Of a stretch of 64,000 nucleotides of DNA, positions 54,365 to 64,000 are shown in pieces (the first letter of the stretch is position 1; every line of letters starts with the position of its first letter). A program made the position numbers and the translations under genes. The stretch is from an uncultured Eubacteriales bacterium (GTDB taxonomy: Bacteria > Bacillota > Clostridia > Christensenellales > CAG-138), in assembly GCA_902786465.1 (NCBI GenBank), contig CADACQ010000004.1:16521-80520 (forward strand), in the 5' to 3' direction. Below the pieces are notes generated by a model. The model saw only the letters and a list, made by a program, of their open reading frames with translations, did no database searches and was not told where the DNA came from.

Positions 54365-55978
54365 ATGATGCAAGTGATGATCCCGGCCCTGAGGATGGCC
54401 CTGGACGATACGGACGAGAGCTTTCGCGCCTCCGTGGCCCGGCAGCTGGACCTGGATTCGGGGGACATAGGCAGGATGCGTATCCTGCGCCGGGCGGTGG
54501 ATGCCCGGAAGAAGGGGGACGTGTTTTTCAGCGTCCACGTCCTGGCGGACCTGTCCCCTCGAGGGGCCCGGCGGGTGCTGGGGGACAAAAAACTCCATGC
54601 CCAGGCCTGGCAGGAGCCGGAGGAATCGCCCCTGATCCACGGTGACAAGCTCCTAAAGGGCCGCGTGGTGGTGGTGGGCATGGGCCCCGGCGGCCTGTTC
54701 GCCGGATGGCTTCTGGCTAAGGAAGGGTACAGGCCCCTGATTATCGACCGGGGCAAGGCCATGGAGGACCGGGTCCGGGACGTGGAAAGCTACTGGCTCA
54801 CCGGTCGGGCGGACCCCGAGAGCAACCCCCTCTTCGGCGAGGGCGGGGCGGGCACCTTCTCCGACGGAAAGCTGACGGCCCGGTCCAAGGACCCCCGCTG
54901 CTCCACGGTGCTGGACGCCTTCATCGCCGCAGGCGCCCCGGAAGAGATCGGCGTCCTCGCTAAGCCCCACGTGGGTACGGACCGGCTCCGGCAGGTGGTG
55001 AAGGCCCTGCGCGAGCAGATCATCTCCCTGGGCGGCCAGGTCCGCTTCTCCACCAAGCTGGAGGCCGTCCACACCAAGGACGGGCAGCTTACTGCGGTGA
55101 CCCTGGTCCGCGACGGCGTGCCTGAGCGGGTGGATTGCGCCGCCCTGGTCCTGGCCATCGGCCAGGGGGCCCGGGACACCTATCGGTATCTCTTTGACAG
55201 CGGCTTTGCCATGGCTCCCAAGCCTTTCGCCGTGGGCATCCGGGCGGAGCATCCCCAAAGCCTGATCGACGAAAGCCAGTACGGCCCTTTCGCCGGCCAC
55301 CCCAAGCTGGGGGCGGCGGACTACAAGCTGACGGCCCAGGCGGGTGGCCGGGGCGTGTACTCCTTCTGCATGTGCCCCGGGGGCTTCGTGGTTGCCTCCG
55401 GCGCGGGCCCCGGGCAAATGGTGGTCAACGGCATGAGCAACTTCGACCGGGCCGGACAGAACGCCAACGCCGCCCTGGTGGTCCAGGTGTTTCCCGAGGA
55501 CTTCGGCAGCGGCGCCCTCGATGGCATGGCCTTCCAGCAGAAGCTGGAGCAGGCCGCCTGGGACCTGGGGGGCGGGGAGGGACTGGCCCCCGCCTGCCGG
55601 CTGGAAGACTTCCTGGCGGGCCGAAGGACCCTTCGCTTCGGCTCCGTATCACCCACCTTCCGGCCCGGGGTCACGGGGGCGGACCTGAACCTGTGCCTGC
55701 CGCCCTTCGTGGGGGACGGGCTCCGGGAGGCCTTCGCCACCTTCGGCCGTCAGATACGGGGCTTCGACATGCCCGACGCGGTCCTTACCGCCGTGGAGTC
55801 CCGGACCAGCGCTCCGGTGCGCATCCTCAGAGGAGAAGACATGCAGTCCCTGACCCATCGGGGGGTCTACCCCGTGGGGGAGGGGGCGGGCTATGCCGGG
55901 GGGATCGTCTCCTCCGCCGTGGACGGGCTCAGGGCCGCGGAAGCCATCATTTCCCAATTCAGGCCCCAGGAGCCCTGA
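54365..55978 (+). CDS. FAD-dependent oxidoreductase, COG2509-like
   Basis: A 537-residue flavoprotein. An N-terminal region of about 95 residues (FRASVARQLDL, ILRRAVDARKKGDVFFSV) precedes the dinucleotide-binding VVVGMGPGGLFAGWLLAKEG and the family pattern NPLFGEGGAGTFSDGKLTAR. The C-terminal FAD site is YPVGEGAGYAGGIVSSAVDG. Members are uncharacterised dehydrogenases, often encoded beside ybbR and glmM in Clostridia; glmM is absent here. GAGGAAA precedes ATG 54365 (an ATG three bases later is equally possible). Confidence 0.85.
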   Translation: MMQVMIPALRMALDDTDESFRASVARQLDLDSGDIGRMRILRRAVDARKKGDVFFSVHVLADLSPRGARRVLGDKKLHAQAWQEPEESPLIHGDKLLKGRVVVVGMGPGGLFAGWLLAKEGYRPLIIDRGKAMEDRVRDVESYWLTGRADPESNPLFGEGGAGTFSDGKLTARSKDPRCSTVLDAFIAAGAPEEIGVLAKPHVGTDRLRQVVKALREQIISLGGQVRFSTKLEAVHTKDGQLTAVTLVRDGVPERVDCAALVLAIGQGARDTYRYLFDSGFAMAPKPFAVGIRAEHPQSLIDESQYGPFAGHPKLGAADYKLTAQAGGRGVYSFCMCPGGFVVASGAGPGQMVVNGMSNFDRAGQNANAALVVQVFPEDFGSGALDGMAFQQKLEQAAWDLGGGEGLAPACRLEDFLAGRRTLRFGSVSPTFRPGVTGADLNLCLPPFVGDGLREAFATFGRQIRGFDMPDAVLTAVESRTSAPVRILRGEDMQSLTHRGVYPVGEGAGYAGGIVSSAVDGLRAAEAIISQFRPQEP

Positions 55979-56042
55979 TATTCGGACAAATTGCAAAAGA
56001 ATCGTCAACAAATTCCCACCGCTATTCCCTTTTCCGCCTGCG

Positions 56043-56061
56043 TATGGTATATACAGAACTA
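56043..56061 (+). promoter_or_regulatory. Extended -10 promoter adjoining the SpoIID-protein start
   Basis: TATGG directly followed by TATATA (56048-56053), seven bases before ATG 56061. No Shine-Dalgarno sequence is present, so the predicted transcript starts at about the A of the ATG (leaderless). Confidence 0.45.
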
Positions 56062-58529
56062 TGAAAAAGAAACTCTGCATCTTCATCGCCCTGGTCCTGC
56101 TGGCGGGGCTCATATCCGTTCCCCCGGTTGCCCGAGCGGAGGAAAGCGCTGTGCGGGTGCTCCTCTCCACGGAGGGCCGGGACACCCTGACCCTGACCCT
56201 GTCGGGGACCTACGACCTCGACGGCACCGAGATCGCCGGCGGCACCCTGACCGTGGCCGTGTCCGGCACGGACGTGGTGGTGACCCACAGCGAGCTGGGC
56301 CAGCTGTTCACCGGCGAAAAGGCGACCCTGACCACCCAGGATCGGGCCAACCTCTTCACCATGGCCACCTCCGGCGGGAAGGAACGCACCTATCGGGGCA
56401 GCGTCACCTTCAGCGTGTCCGGCGGCGCCGTTCAGGCGGTGAACACCGTGGGCATGGAGGACTACATGCTGGGCGTAGGCGTGCCCGAGGTGGGGAGGGA
56501 CGCTCCCGAGGAGCTTTTGAAAGCCGCCATGATCGCTGCCAAGGGCTACGCTCTGGCGGAAATGGGCGTCAACGGCAGCAAAGCCTACGACGTGGACGAT
56601 ACCTCCTCCGATCAGGTCTATAACGGCTACTATCCCACGGCGGACAAGGCTATCGCCTGCGCCGCCCAGGTGTCCGATCTTACCCTGACCTACAACGGCA
56701 AAGCCATCAAGGCCCACTACGGTTCCAGCAACGGCGGCGTCATGCTGAGTCCCAAGGCCCGCTGGGGCGGCAGCCAGGAATACTCCAACGCCTACGAATG
56801 CAAGTTCGATCCCTTCGACATCACCCGGTCCGGCGCTACAAACCTGATGGTCCCGGTGTCGGGGGACGCCCCCGAGACCCTGCCGGAAAAGCTGTACCAA
56901 TACCTTTTGGAGCAGGTTGAGGCGGAGACCATCGTAAAGATCACCGACGTGGCCGGATACGCTAAAGGGGACCATCCCCAGGGTTATGCGCCCCAGGACG
57001 GGTTCAAGATCACCATGAAGGTGACGTCCGGCGGCGCCGAGACCACCAAGACCGTGGACGTGACCTTCGACGAGCTGTCCAAAAAGAACGTGGTCCTCAC
57101 CGACAACAGCATCCGCTTCGCCGCCCAGGTGGAGGAGGGACTGTGGCTCCTGTGCTGGGGCCAGAGCAACGGGCCTCGGGTGGGCATGTCCCAGAAGGGC
57201 GCCCTGCGCATGGCGGAGTTGGGCTACAGCTATGTGGACATCCTGAAGTTCTATTATCCCAACGCGGAGCTGAAGAAGAGCGACGGCACCGTCGTCGAGA
57301 CCCATAAGGATCTGTCCACCGAGGCAGTGATGACCGGCCTCCGGAGCAAGGAGAACCACAGCATCACCAAGCTGGGCTACGTCAACGGGTACGGCGCCCA
57401 GATCATGAGCAAGGAGTCCGCCAACGCGGACGTATGCGCCCGGCCTACGGTGCTGAGCCGATTCGGCATCTATAAGGCCAGCGACGATTGGTATTTCGGC
57501 ATCGATATGGAGACCGGCGTCCAGGGCTGGATCAGCAAAAAGATGATCACCATCGGCGATCCGCCGGAGGAGCCCCCCGCACCCACGGACACCCCGGAGC
57601 CTACGCCCACGGAGACCCCGGCCCCCACGGACACCCCGGAGCCCACGCCTACGGAGACCCCAGAGACCACGAACACGCCGGAGCCCACCGAGACCGCCGG
57701 GCCCACGACATCCCCTGACGCTACGGGATCGGCCACGCCCAGCGAAACCCCGGAGGCCACCCAGACCCCGGAGCCCTCGCCCAGCGAGACGCCGGAGGCT
57801 ACAGAGACGCCGGAGCCCTCGCCCAGCGAGACCCCGGAGGCCACCCAAACCCCGGAGCCCTCGCCCAGCGAGACGCCGGAGGCTACAGAGACGCCGGAGC
57901 CCTCGCCCAGCGAGACCCCGGAGGCTACAGAGACCCCGGAGCCTTCGCCCAGCGACACCCCGGTGCCCACGGATACGCATGCACCTACCGACACTCCGGA
58001 ACCCACGCCCACGCCTACGCCCACCCCGGCGCCCACGCCCGCAGGGCCGTATACGGAGCCCACGGAGGAGATGATCCGCAAGGCGGTCATCGGCACCCTG
58101 GTCAAGAGCGGCGTGAACATGCGCAAGGGTCCCAGCACCGATTACGATCTGGTGGACAGCGGCCTCAAGAGCGGCACGGAAGTGACCGTGTACCTGAAGG
58201 ATGGGGATTGGTACTTCCTCCGGGTGAACCGGTCCGGCAAGTACGGCTACATCTATAGGGACTACGTGGTCCTGGAGGACGACGGGCCCACCGCTACCCC
58301 CACCAAGAAGCCCACCGAGGAGCCGTCCATCCGCCTGAGCCAGGGCGACGTGAACGGGGACGGGCTGGTCTCCGCCGCCGACGCGGCCCTGGTCCTGCGG
58401 TACGACGCAGGGCTCATAGACCTGTCCGATCCGAAGCTGGAAGCCGCGGACATGGACGGGGACGGCCAGGTCACCAGCCTGGACGCCAAGGCCATATTGA
58501 AGTACGTGGCCGGCCGCCTGGCGCGGTAA
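56061..58529 (+). CDS. SpoIID/LytB-type protein with SH3, Pro/Thr repeat and dockerin domains
   Basis: An 822-residue exported protein. A signal peptide (cleavage near ARAEE) is followed by a SpoIID-like domain (about 110-400; NTVGMEDYMLGVGVPEVG, AKGYALAEM, GPRVGMSQKGALRMAELGYSYVDILKFYYP), an SH3-like segment (about 440-490), a long Thr/Pro/Glu/Ser-rich linker with tandem 14-residue repeats, a second SH3 domain (VKSGVNMRKGPSTDYDLV) and a C-terminal type I dockerin (GDVNGDGLVSAADA, DMDGDGQVTSLDA). It probably trims or binds peptidoglycan. With the linker and dockerin it looks like a surface scaffold component, though no cohesin is seen here. It ends in a good terminator. Confidence 0.88.
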   Translation: MKKKLCIFIALVLLAGLISVPPVARAEESAVRVLLSTEGRDTLTLTLSGTYDLDGTEIAGGTLTVAVSGTDVVVTHSELGQLFTGEKATLTTQDRANLFTMATSGGKERTYRGSVTFSVSGGAVQAVNTVGMEDYMLGVGVPEVGRDAPEELLKAAMIAAKGYALAEMGVNGSKAYDVDDTSSDQVYNGYYPTADKAIACAAQVSDLTLTYNGKAIKAHYGSSNGGVMLSPKARWGGSQEYSNAYECKFDPFDITRSGATNLMVPVSGDAPETLPEKLYQYLLEQVEAETIVKITDVAGYAKGDHPQGYAPQDGFKITMKVTSGGAETTKTVDVTFDELSKKNVVLTDNSIRFAAQVEEGLWLLCWGQSNGPRVGMSQKGALRMAELGYSYVDILKFYYPNAELKKSDGTVVETHKDLSTEAVMTGLRSKENHSITKLGYVNGYGAQIMSKESANADVCARPTVLSRFGIYKASDDWYFGIDMETGVQGWISKKMITIGDPPEEPPAPTDTPEPTPTETPAPTDTPEPTPTETPETTNTPEPTETAGPTTSPDATGSATPSETPEATQTPEPSPSETPEATETPEPSPSETPEATQTPEPSPSETPEATETPEPSPSETPEATETPEPSPSDTPVPTDTHAPTDTPEPTPTPTPTPAPTPAGPYTEPTEEMIRKAVIGTLVKSGVNMRKGPSTDYDLVDSGLKSGTEVTVYLKDGDWYFLRVNRSGKYGYIYRDYVVLEDDGPTATPTKKPTEEPSIRLSQGDVNGDGLVSAADAALVLRYDAGLIDLSDPKLEAADMDGDGQVTSLDAKAILKYVAGRLAR
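57735..57960 (+). repeat. Tandem 42-base repeats coding PSPSETPEATETPE-type units
   Basis: Five consecutive 14-residue units (SETPEAT[E/Q]TPEPSP) in the linker of the SpoIID protein. Alternating variants form an 84-base higher-order repeat. The preceding stretch (57583-57660) holds a different duplicated unit, PTDTPEPTPTETP. These arrays can expand or contract by slippage. Confidence 0.85.
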
Positions 58530-58551
58530 GGCACGGGAGCAAACGAACCTG

Positions 58552-58587
58552 CACGCATCTTTTCAAAAGGAAGGATGCGTGTTTTTT
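58552..58587 (+). terminator. Terminator of the SpoIID-protein gene
   Basis: Stem CACGCATC (58552-58559) with GATGCGTG (58574-58581), extended inward by CTTTTC-like pairing, then six T. Confidence 0.8.
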
Positions 58588-58609
58588 ATATTCCGAACGT
58601 GAAAAAAGC

Positions 58610-58637
58610 TTGCGTCGGCGGAAAAATGTGATATACT
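58610..58637 (+). promoter_or_regulatory. Promoter for typA
   Basis: TTGCGT (58610-58615), a 16-base spacer containing TGTGA, then TATACT (58632-58637), 47 bases before the start codon. Confidence 0.55.
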
Positions 58638-58683
58638 ATTACGGTTTTTAAAGAACTAAGGCTACTATTTTCGAGGAAACACA

Positions 58684-60409
58684 ATGGAAATCAGAAACGT
58701 TGCGATCATCGCCCATGTAGACCACGGCAAGACCACCCTGGTGGATCATCTCCTGCAGGACGCAGGCGTCCTCCGCCGGAGCGAGGTGGGCGTGGACCGC
58801 GTCATGGACAGCGGCGATCTCGAGCGGGAGCGGGGCATCACCATCCTCTCCAAGAACACCGCCGTCAGCTACGGGGACGTGCGCATCAACATCGTGGACA
58901 CCCCGGGCCACGCCGACTTCGGCGGCGAGGTGGAGCGCATATTGCAGATGGTGGACGGCGTGCTGCTGCTGGTGGACGCCTTCGAGGGCTGCATGCCCCA
59001 GACCCGGTTCGTGCTGAAGAAGGCGCTGGAGCTGGGGAAGCACCGCCGAGCAGCTGGACTTCCCCATCGTCTATGCCTCCGCCCGGAACGGCATGTCCGG
59101 CTACGAGGTGGACCAGCTGGAGCACAGCATGAAGCCCATCTTCGACACCATCCTGAAGGCCATCCCGGCTCCGGCCATGGACGACACGGCGCCGCTGCAG
59201 ATCCTGTTTTCCACCATCGACTACGACGATTACGTGGGCAAGATCGGCGTGGGCCGCATCGAGCGGGGCGTGGCGAAGCGGGGCCAGAACATCGTTCTCT
59301 GCGGCGGCGAAGGCAACAAGGTCCGGCCCGCCAAGATCTCCCGGCTCTACCGGTTCGAAGGCTTGCACCGGGTGGAGGTGGAGGAGGTACACGCGGGGGA
59401 CATCCTCTGCATGGCCGGCGCCGAGGACCTGAACGTGGGCGAGACCGCCTGCGACCCCAACTGCGTGGAGCCCATGCCCTTCGTGCATATCGACGAGCCT
59501 ACGGTCAGCATGCTCTTCAAGGTCAACGACAGCCCCTTCGCCGGCCGCGAGGGCCGGTACGTCACCAGCCGGAACATCCGGGAGCGGCTGTTCAAGGAGG
59601 TCAAGACCAACGTGTCCATGCGGGTGGAGGAGACTGAGGCCACCGACACCTTCAAGGTCAGCGGCCGGGGCGAGCTGCACCTCTCCATCCTCATCGAGAC
59701 CATGCGCCGGGAGGGGTACGAGTTCGCCGTGACCCGGCCCAAGGTCATTATGAAGGAGGGACCGAGCGGCGAGATGCTGGAGCCCATGGAGGAGCTGACC
59801 ATCGACGTGCCCACGGAGTTCATGGGCCCGGTCATGGAGAAGCTGGGGGCCCGGAAGGGCGAGATGACGGACATGACCGCCATCGGCGACTTCAGCACCC
59901 GGGTGAAGTTCATGATCCCCGCCCGGGGCCTCATGGGGTACCGGAGCGAGCTTCTCACCGACACCAAGGGCAACGGCGTCATGAGCCACATCTTCGCGGG
60001 CTACGACACCTACAAAGGGCCCATCGAGAGCCGCAACAGCGGGAGCCTGGTGGCCCACGAGACCGGAGACACATCCAGCTACGGCCTCTTCTACGCTCAG
60101 GATCGGGGCCGGCTGTTCGTGGGCCCGGGGATCCCGGTGTACGAGGGCCAGATCGTGGGTGAGAACGCCCGGGACGAGGACATCGTGGTCAACGTGTGCA
60201 AGAAGAAGCACGTGACCAACATGCGGGCCGCGGGCTCCGACGAAGCCTTGCGGCTTACCCCGCCGGTGATCTTCACCCTGGAGCAGTGCCTGGAGTTCAT
60301 CGCGGACGACGAGCTCGTCGAGGTGACCCCCAAGAGCATCCGCATGCGCAAGAAGATCCTCTCCAAAGAGCAGCGCATGAAGCTGGCCGCCCGGGGGATT
60401 CAGGTGTAA
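58684..60409 (+). pseudogene. typA: Ribosome-associated GTPase TypA/BipA, interrupted by internal deletion
   Basis: A translational GTPase used under stress and in ribosome assembly. Frame one from ATG 58684 has [15 protein letters not shown] (G1), the switch [10 protein letters not shown] and [11 protein letters not shown] (G3), and ends at LKKALELGK near 59040. Frame two resumes with [17 protein letters not shown] and continues through the domain II, EF-G-like and C-terminal regions to MKLAARGIQV at 60409. The roughly 31-34 missing residues hold the NKID guanine-specificity motif (G4), so the encoded protein could not work. All other parts are well conserved. GAGGAAA precedes the start. Confidence 0.87.
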
Positions 60410-60421
60410 AGCTTTTTCTAT

Positions 60422-60557
60422 GCGACTTTTTCTTTTCAGTGAAAAGAAAAAGTCGCCCAAAAAGAAAAGCACAGGAATACTAATGGGAAGTACGGCGCAG
60501 GTCATGCTTCCCATTTGCGTTTCTTTTGGGTGGCTTTTCTTTACAAAGAAAAGCCAC
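60422..60557 (+). repeat. Dispersed hairpin element, copy F
   Basis: Hairpin 1 is a perfect 16-bp stem at 60422-60456 (base GCGAC/GTCGC, loop AGT), with tail CCAAAAAGAAAAGC. Hairpin 2 is at 60482-60515 (AATGGGAAG/CTTCCCATT), nearly identical to copy B. Hairpin 3 is a perfect 13-bp stem at 60530-60557 (GTGGCTTTTCTTT/AAAGAAAAGCCAC, 2-base loop). It lies between typA and the DUF1540 gene. Confidence 0.85.
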
Positions 60558-60641
60558 AGAAGCTTCCGTTCATTCCTATACAACGCATAGACCGGCCGTC
60601 GCCTGGGCAAGCTATCCTCGAATCTACAAGGAGGTTTGACC

Positions 60642-60809
60642 ATGGAGAAAAAACAGACCATCGGCTGCGATGTAGTGAGCTGCGCCTACAACCATGAGGG
60701 CGTCCGCTGCGATCTCGACCACATCGAGGTCAGCTGCTGCGGCGAGGATTGCGGCCGGGAAAACGAGAGCCTGTGCGCGTCCTATCGCTGCGGGACCGAG
60801 AATGAATAA
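60642..60809 (+). CDS. DUF1540 cysteine-rich small protein
   Basis: A 55-residue protein starting MEKKQTIGCDVVSCAYNHEG, with seven cysteines (CDVVSC, CDL, SCCGEDC, LC, RC). It resembles the metal-binding-like DUF1540 domain found in many spore-forming Firmicutes. Its function is unknown. AAGGAGG lies seven bases before ATG 60642, and a terminator follows immediately, so it is a complete single-gene unit. Confidence 0.85.
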   Translation: MEKKQTIGCDVVSCAYNHEGVRCDLDHIEVSCCGEDCGRENESLCASYRCGTENE

Positions 60810-60828
60810 GCGTACCTTTTGACGAGGA

Positions 60829-60857
60829 ACGCCCTTCCTACGGGAGGGGCGTTTTTT
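60829..60857 (+). terminator. Terminator of the DUF1540 gene
   Basis: A 10-bp stem (60829-60838 with 60843-60852, one G-U pair), a TACG loop, then a T-run. Confidence 0.85.
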
Positions 60858-60923
60858 ATGGCCGTGATCCGGGGACGAAACCACAAAATATCGGTCGAAG
60901 CATCATTTCTTTTCCTATTATAG

Positions 60924-60952
60924 TTTACAAACAAAACAACATATGGTATAAT
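60924..60952 (+). promoter_or_regulatory. Promoter for recF-gyrB
   Basis: TTTACA (60924-60929), a 17-base spacer ending in TATGG, then consensus TATAAT (60947-60952), 28 bases before the recF start. Confidence 0.7.
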
Positions 60953-60979
60953 GCTTTATTCTTGTGGGGGTATGGGCTC

Positions 60980-62077
60980 TTGCGCATAACCGGGCTGAAA
61001 TTGCATAATTTTCGCAACTACAGGGACCTGGAACAGGCCTTCGAACCGGGGTTGACGGTGTTCACCGGCCTCAACGGGGCGGGGAAGACCAACGTGCTGG
61101 AGGCCATCTTTTTATGCGCCCTGGGCCGGAGCCACCGCACCAGCCGGGATGCCGAGCTCATCCGTATGGGCGAGATGGAGGGCATGGTCCTTTTGAACCT
61201 GGTCACCCGAGGCGGCAGCCGTTCCATCCGGGAGGAGCTCGTCAGCGGCGAGCGCAAGCGCATCTTCCTGGACGGGGCCCCGGTAGCTAAGTCCGGCGAG
61301 CTCATGGGCTGCCTCAACGTGGTCATGTTCTCCCCGGAGGACCTGATCCTGGTGAAGGGCGGGCCTGCGGAGCGGCGGCGGTTCATGGACATGGAGATCT
61401 CCCAGCTGAAGCCCGCCTACTACTACGACCTGCAGCAGTACAACCAGGCCCTGAAGCAGCGGAACAACCTCTTGAAGGACGGGATCGAGACCGCCGGGGA
61501 CATGCTGGAGCTGTGGGACGAGCAATTGAGCCGCCTGGGCGCCCGCATCGAGATTGCTCGGGCCGCCTTCTGCCGGGACCTGAAGGAGCTGGCGGGGGAG
61601 CTTCACGACCATATGAGCAGCGGCAAGGAGGAGCTTCGGGTGGAGTACGAGCCCAACGTGCCCTGCGGGGACGAGGAGCTGATCCGGGAGACCATCGCGG
61701 ACGCGTTGGTGGGGAACCTCGATAAGGACCTTATCCGGGGCTTCACCTCGGCGGGCCCTCACCGGGACGACCTGCTGTTGGAGCTCAACGGCTGCGACGT
61801 GCGCACCTACGGTTCCCAGGGCCAGCAGCGGACCACGGCCCTGTCGTTGAAGCTCTCCGAGATCGCCCTCATCGAGCGGCTCCGGCAGGAGAAGCCGGTG
61901 CTCCTTTTGGACGACGTGTTCTCCGAGCTGGACGAGCGGAGGCGGGAGCTCCTGCTCTCCGCCATCGAGGGCTGCCAGGGGTTCATCACCTGCACCCACC
62001 TTGCAGAGCTCGGCGCGGTCCAGGACGAACAGCTGCAGGTATTCCGGGCCGGGAACGGCCATTTGATAGAAGTGTAA
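60980..62077 (+). CDS. recF: DNA replication and repair protein RecF
   Basis: An SMC-like ATPase that helps load RecA at gaps. It has 365 residues. The start is taken as TTG 60980, giving MRITGLKLHNFRNY as in homologues, with GGGGG upstream; a TTG at 60962 is possible but less typical. Walker A is GLNGAGKTNVLEAI, the signature region is GSQGQQRTTALSLKLSE, and Walker B is PVLLLDDVFSELD. It is not preceded by dnaA-dnaN as in many Firmicutes and has its own promoter. gyrB follows after 28 bases. Confidence 0.95.
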   Translation: MRITGLKLHNFRNYRDLEQAFEPGLTVFTGLNGAGKTNVLEAIFLCALGRSHRTSRDAELIRMGEMEGMVLLNLVTRGGSRSIREELVSGERKRIFLDGAPVAKSGELMGCLNVVMFSPEDLILVKGGPAERRRFMDMEISQLKPAYYYDLQQYNQALKQRNNLLKDGIETAGDMLELWDEQLSRLGARIEIARAAFCRDLKELAGELHDHMSSGKEELRVEYEPNVPCGDEELIRETIADALVGNLDKDLIRGFTSAGPHRDDLLLELNGCDVRTYGSQGQQRTTALSLKLSEIALIERLRQEKPVLLLDDVFSELDERRRELLLSAIEGCQGFITCTHLAELGAVQDEQLQVFRAGNGHLIEV

Positions 62078-62105
62078 AAAGTATCGAAACGTAAAGGAAG
62101 TTGAC

Positions 62106-64000
<1,895 letters not shown>

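Noticed and set aside
58684-60409. Programmed ribosomal frameshifting in typA (and cdaA, cdaR, phosphohexomutase)
   Set aside because: Conserved residues are missing at each break, which slippage cannot supply, and no slippery heptamer with downstream structure is evident.
60414-60460. Hairpin of the dispersed element as a simple intrinsic terminator
   Set aside because: No T-run follows the stem on either strand, and the same element lies between co-directional genes of either orientation.
60810-60980. Replication origin next to recF-gyrB
   Set aside because: No dnaA or dnaN gene and no cluster of DnaA-box-like sequences is visible; recF has its own ordinary promoter.

Overview
The window looks like chromosomal DNA of an anaerobic, high-G+C member of the Clostridia (Oscillospirales-like is my best guess, by inference). 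The signs are a ferredoxin:NAD+ Rnf complex, the LL-diaminopimelate aminotransferase route to lysine and cell wall, a SpoIID-type amidase, DUF1540, DUF1653 and DUF4003 proteins, dockerin domains, strong Shine-Dalgarno sites and TATGG-TATAAT type promoters. I see no rRNA, tRNA, CRISPR array, phage or insertion sequence.

Layout. 1-12119 is mostly minus-strand core metabolism: pgi (cut by the window edge), then pyrG-glnA-dapF-dapL-glmS-guaA, with a membrane metallophosphoesterase on the plus strand between pgi and guaA. 12552-16158 is a TAXI-type TRAP transporter operon. 16379-23918 holds an interrupted phosphohexomutase, a PAS / CPBP-protease / zincin fusion protein, sbcD-sbcC and a flavodoxin. 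23988-28825 holds DUF1653, a YdcF-like protein, a patatin lipase and a GH3 glycosidase with inverted domain order. 30214-38796 is a respiratory block: rnfC, a fused rnfD-rnfG, rnfE, rnfA, rnfB, nrfA (ammonia-forming nitrite reductase) and resB-ccsA for cytochrome c maturation. 38926-45024 is a minus-strand run of transporters with an XRE-TPR regulator. 45122-52211 holds a peptidoglycan-binding/dockerin/NlpC-P60 protein, trxB-nth-obgE, yhbY-gtrA and an ABC exporter. 52289-64000 holds cdaA-cdaR (c-di-AMP synthesis), an FAD oxidoreductase, a SpoIID/SH3/dockerin protein, typA, a DUF1540 peptide, recF and the start of gyrB.

Three things stand out. First, the 538-residue protein at 17869-19485 joins a PAS sensor, a CPBP intramembrane protease core and a cytosolic HExxH metallopeptidase. 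Second, six intergenic copies of a structured element (at 7071, 28838, 36539, 38807, 44029 and 60422) share a hairpin whose arms vary by compensating changes. All six lie in the same strand orientation whatever the direction of the neighbouring genes. Third, the Rnf operon runs directly into nrfA with no nrfH, and this NrfA has lost the first cysteine of its third haem motif.

Caution: five conserved genes (the phosphohexomutase, cdaA, cdaR, typA, gyrB) are broken by internal deletions of roughly 50-100 bases or, in gyrB, by a perfect 17-base tandem duplication. That pattern fits faulty contig joining better than biology, so these genes are described as interrupted rather than as true pseudogenes.
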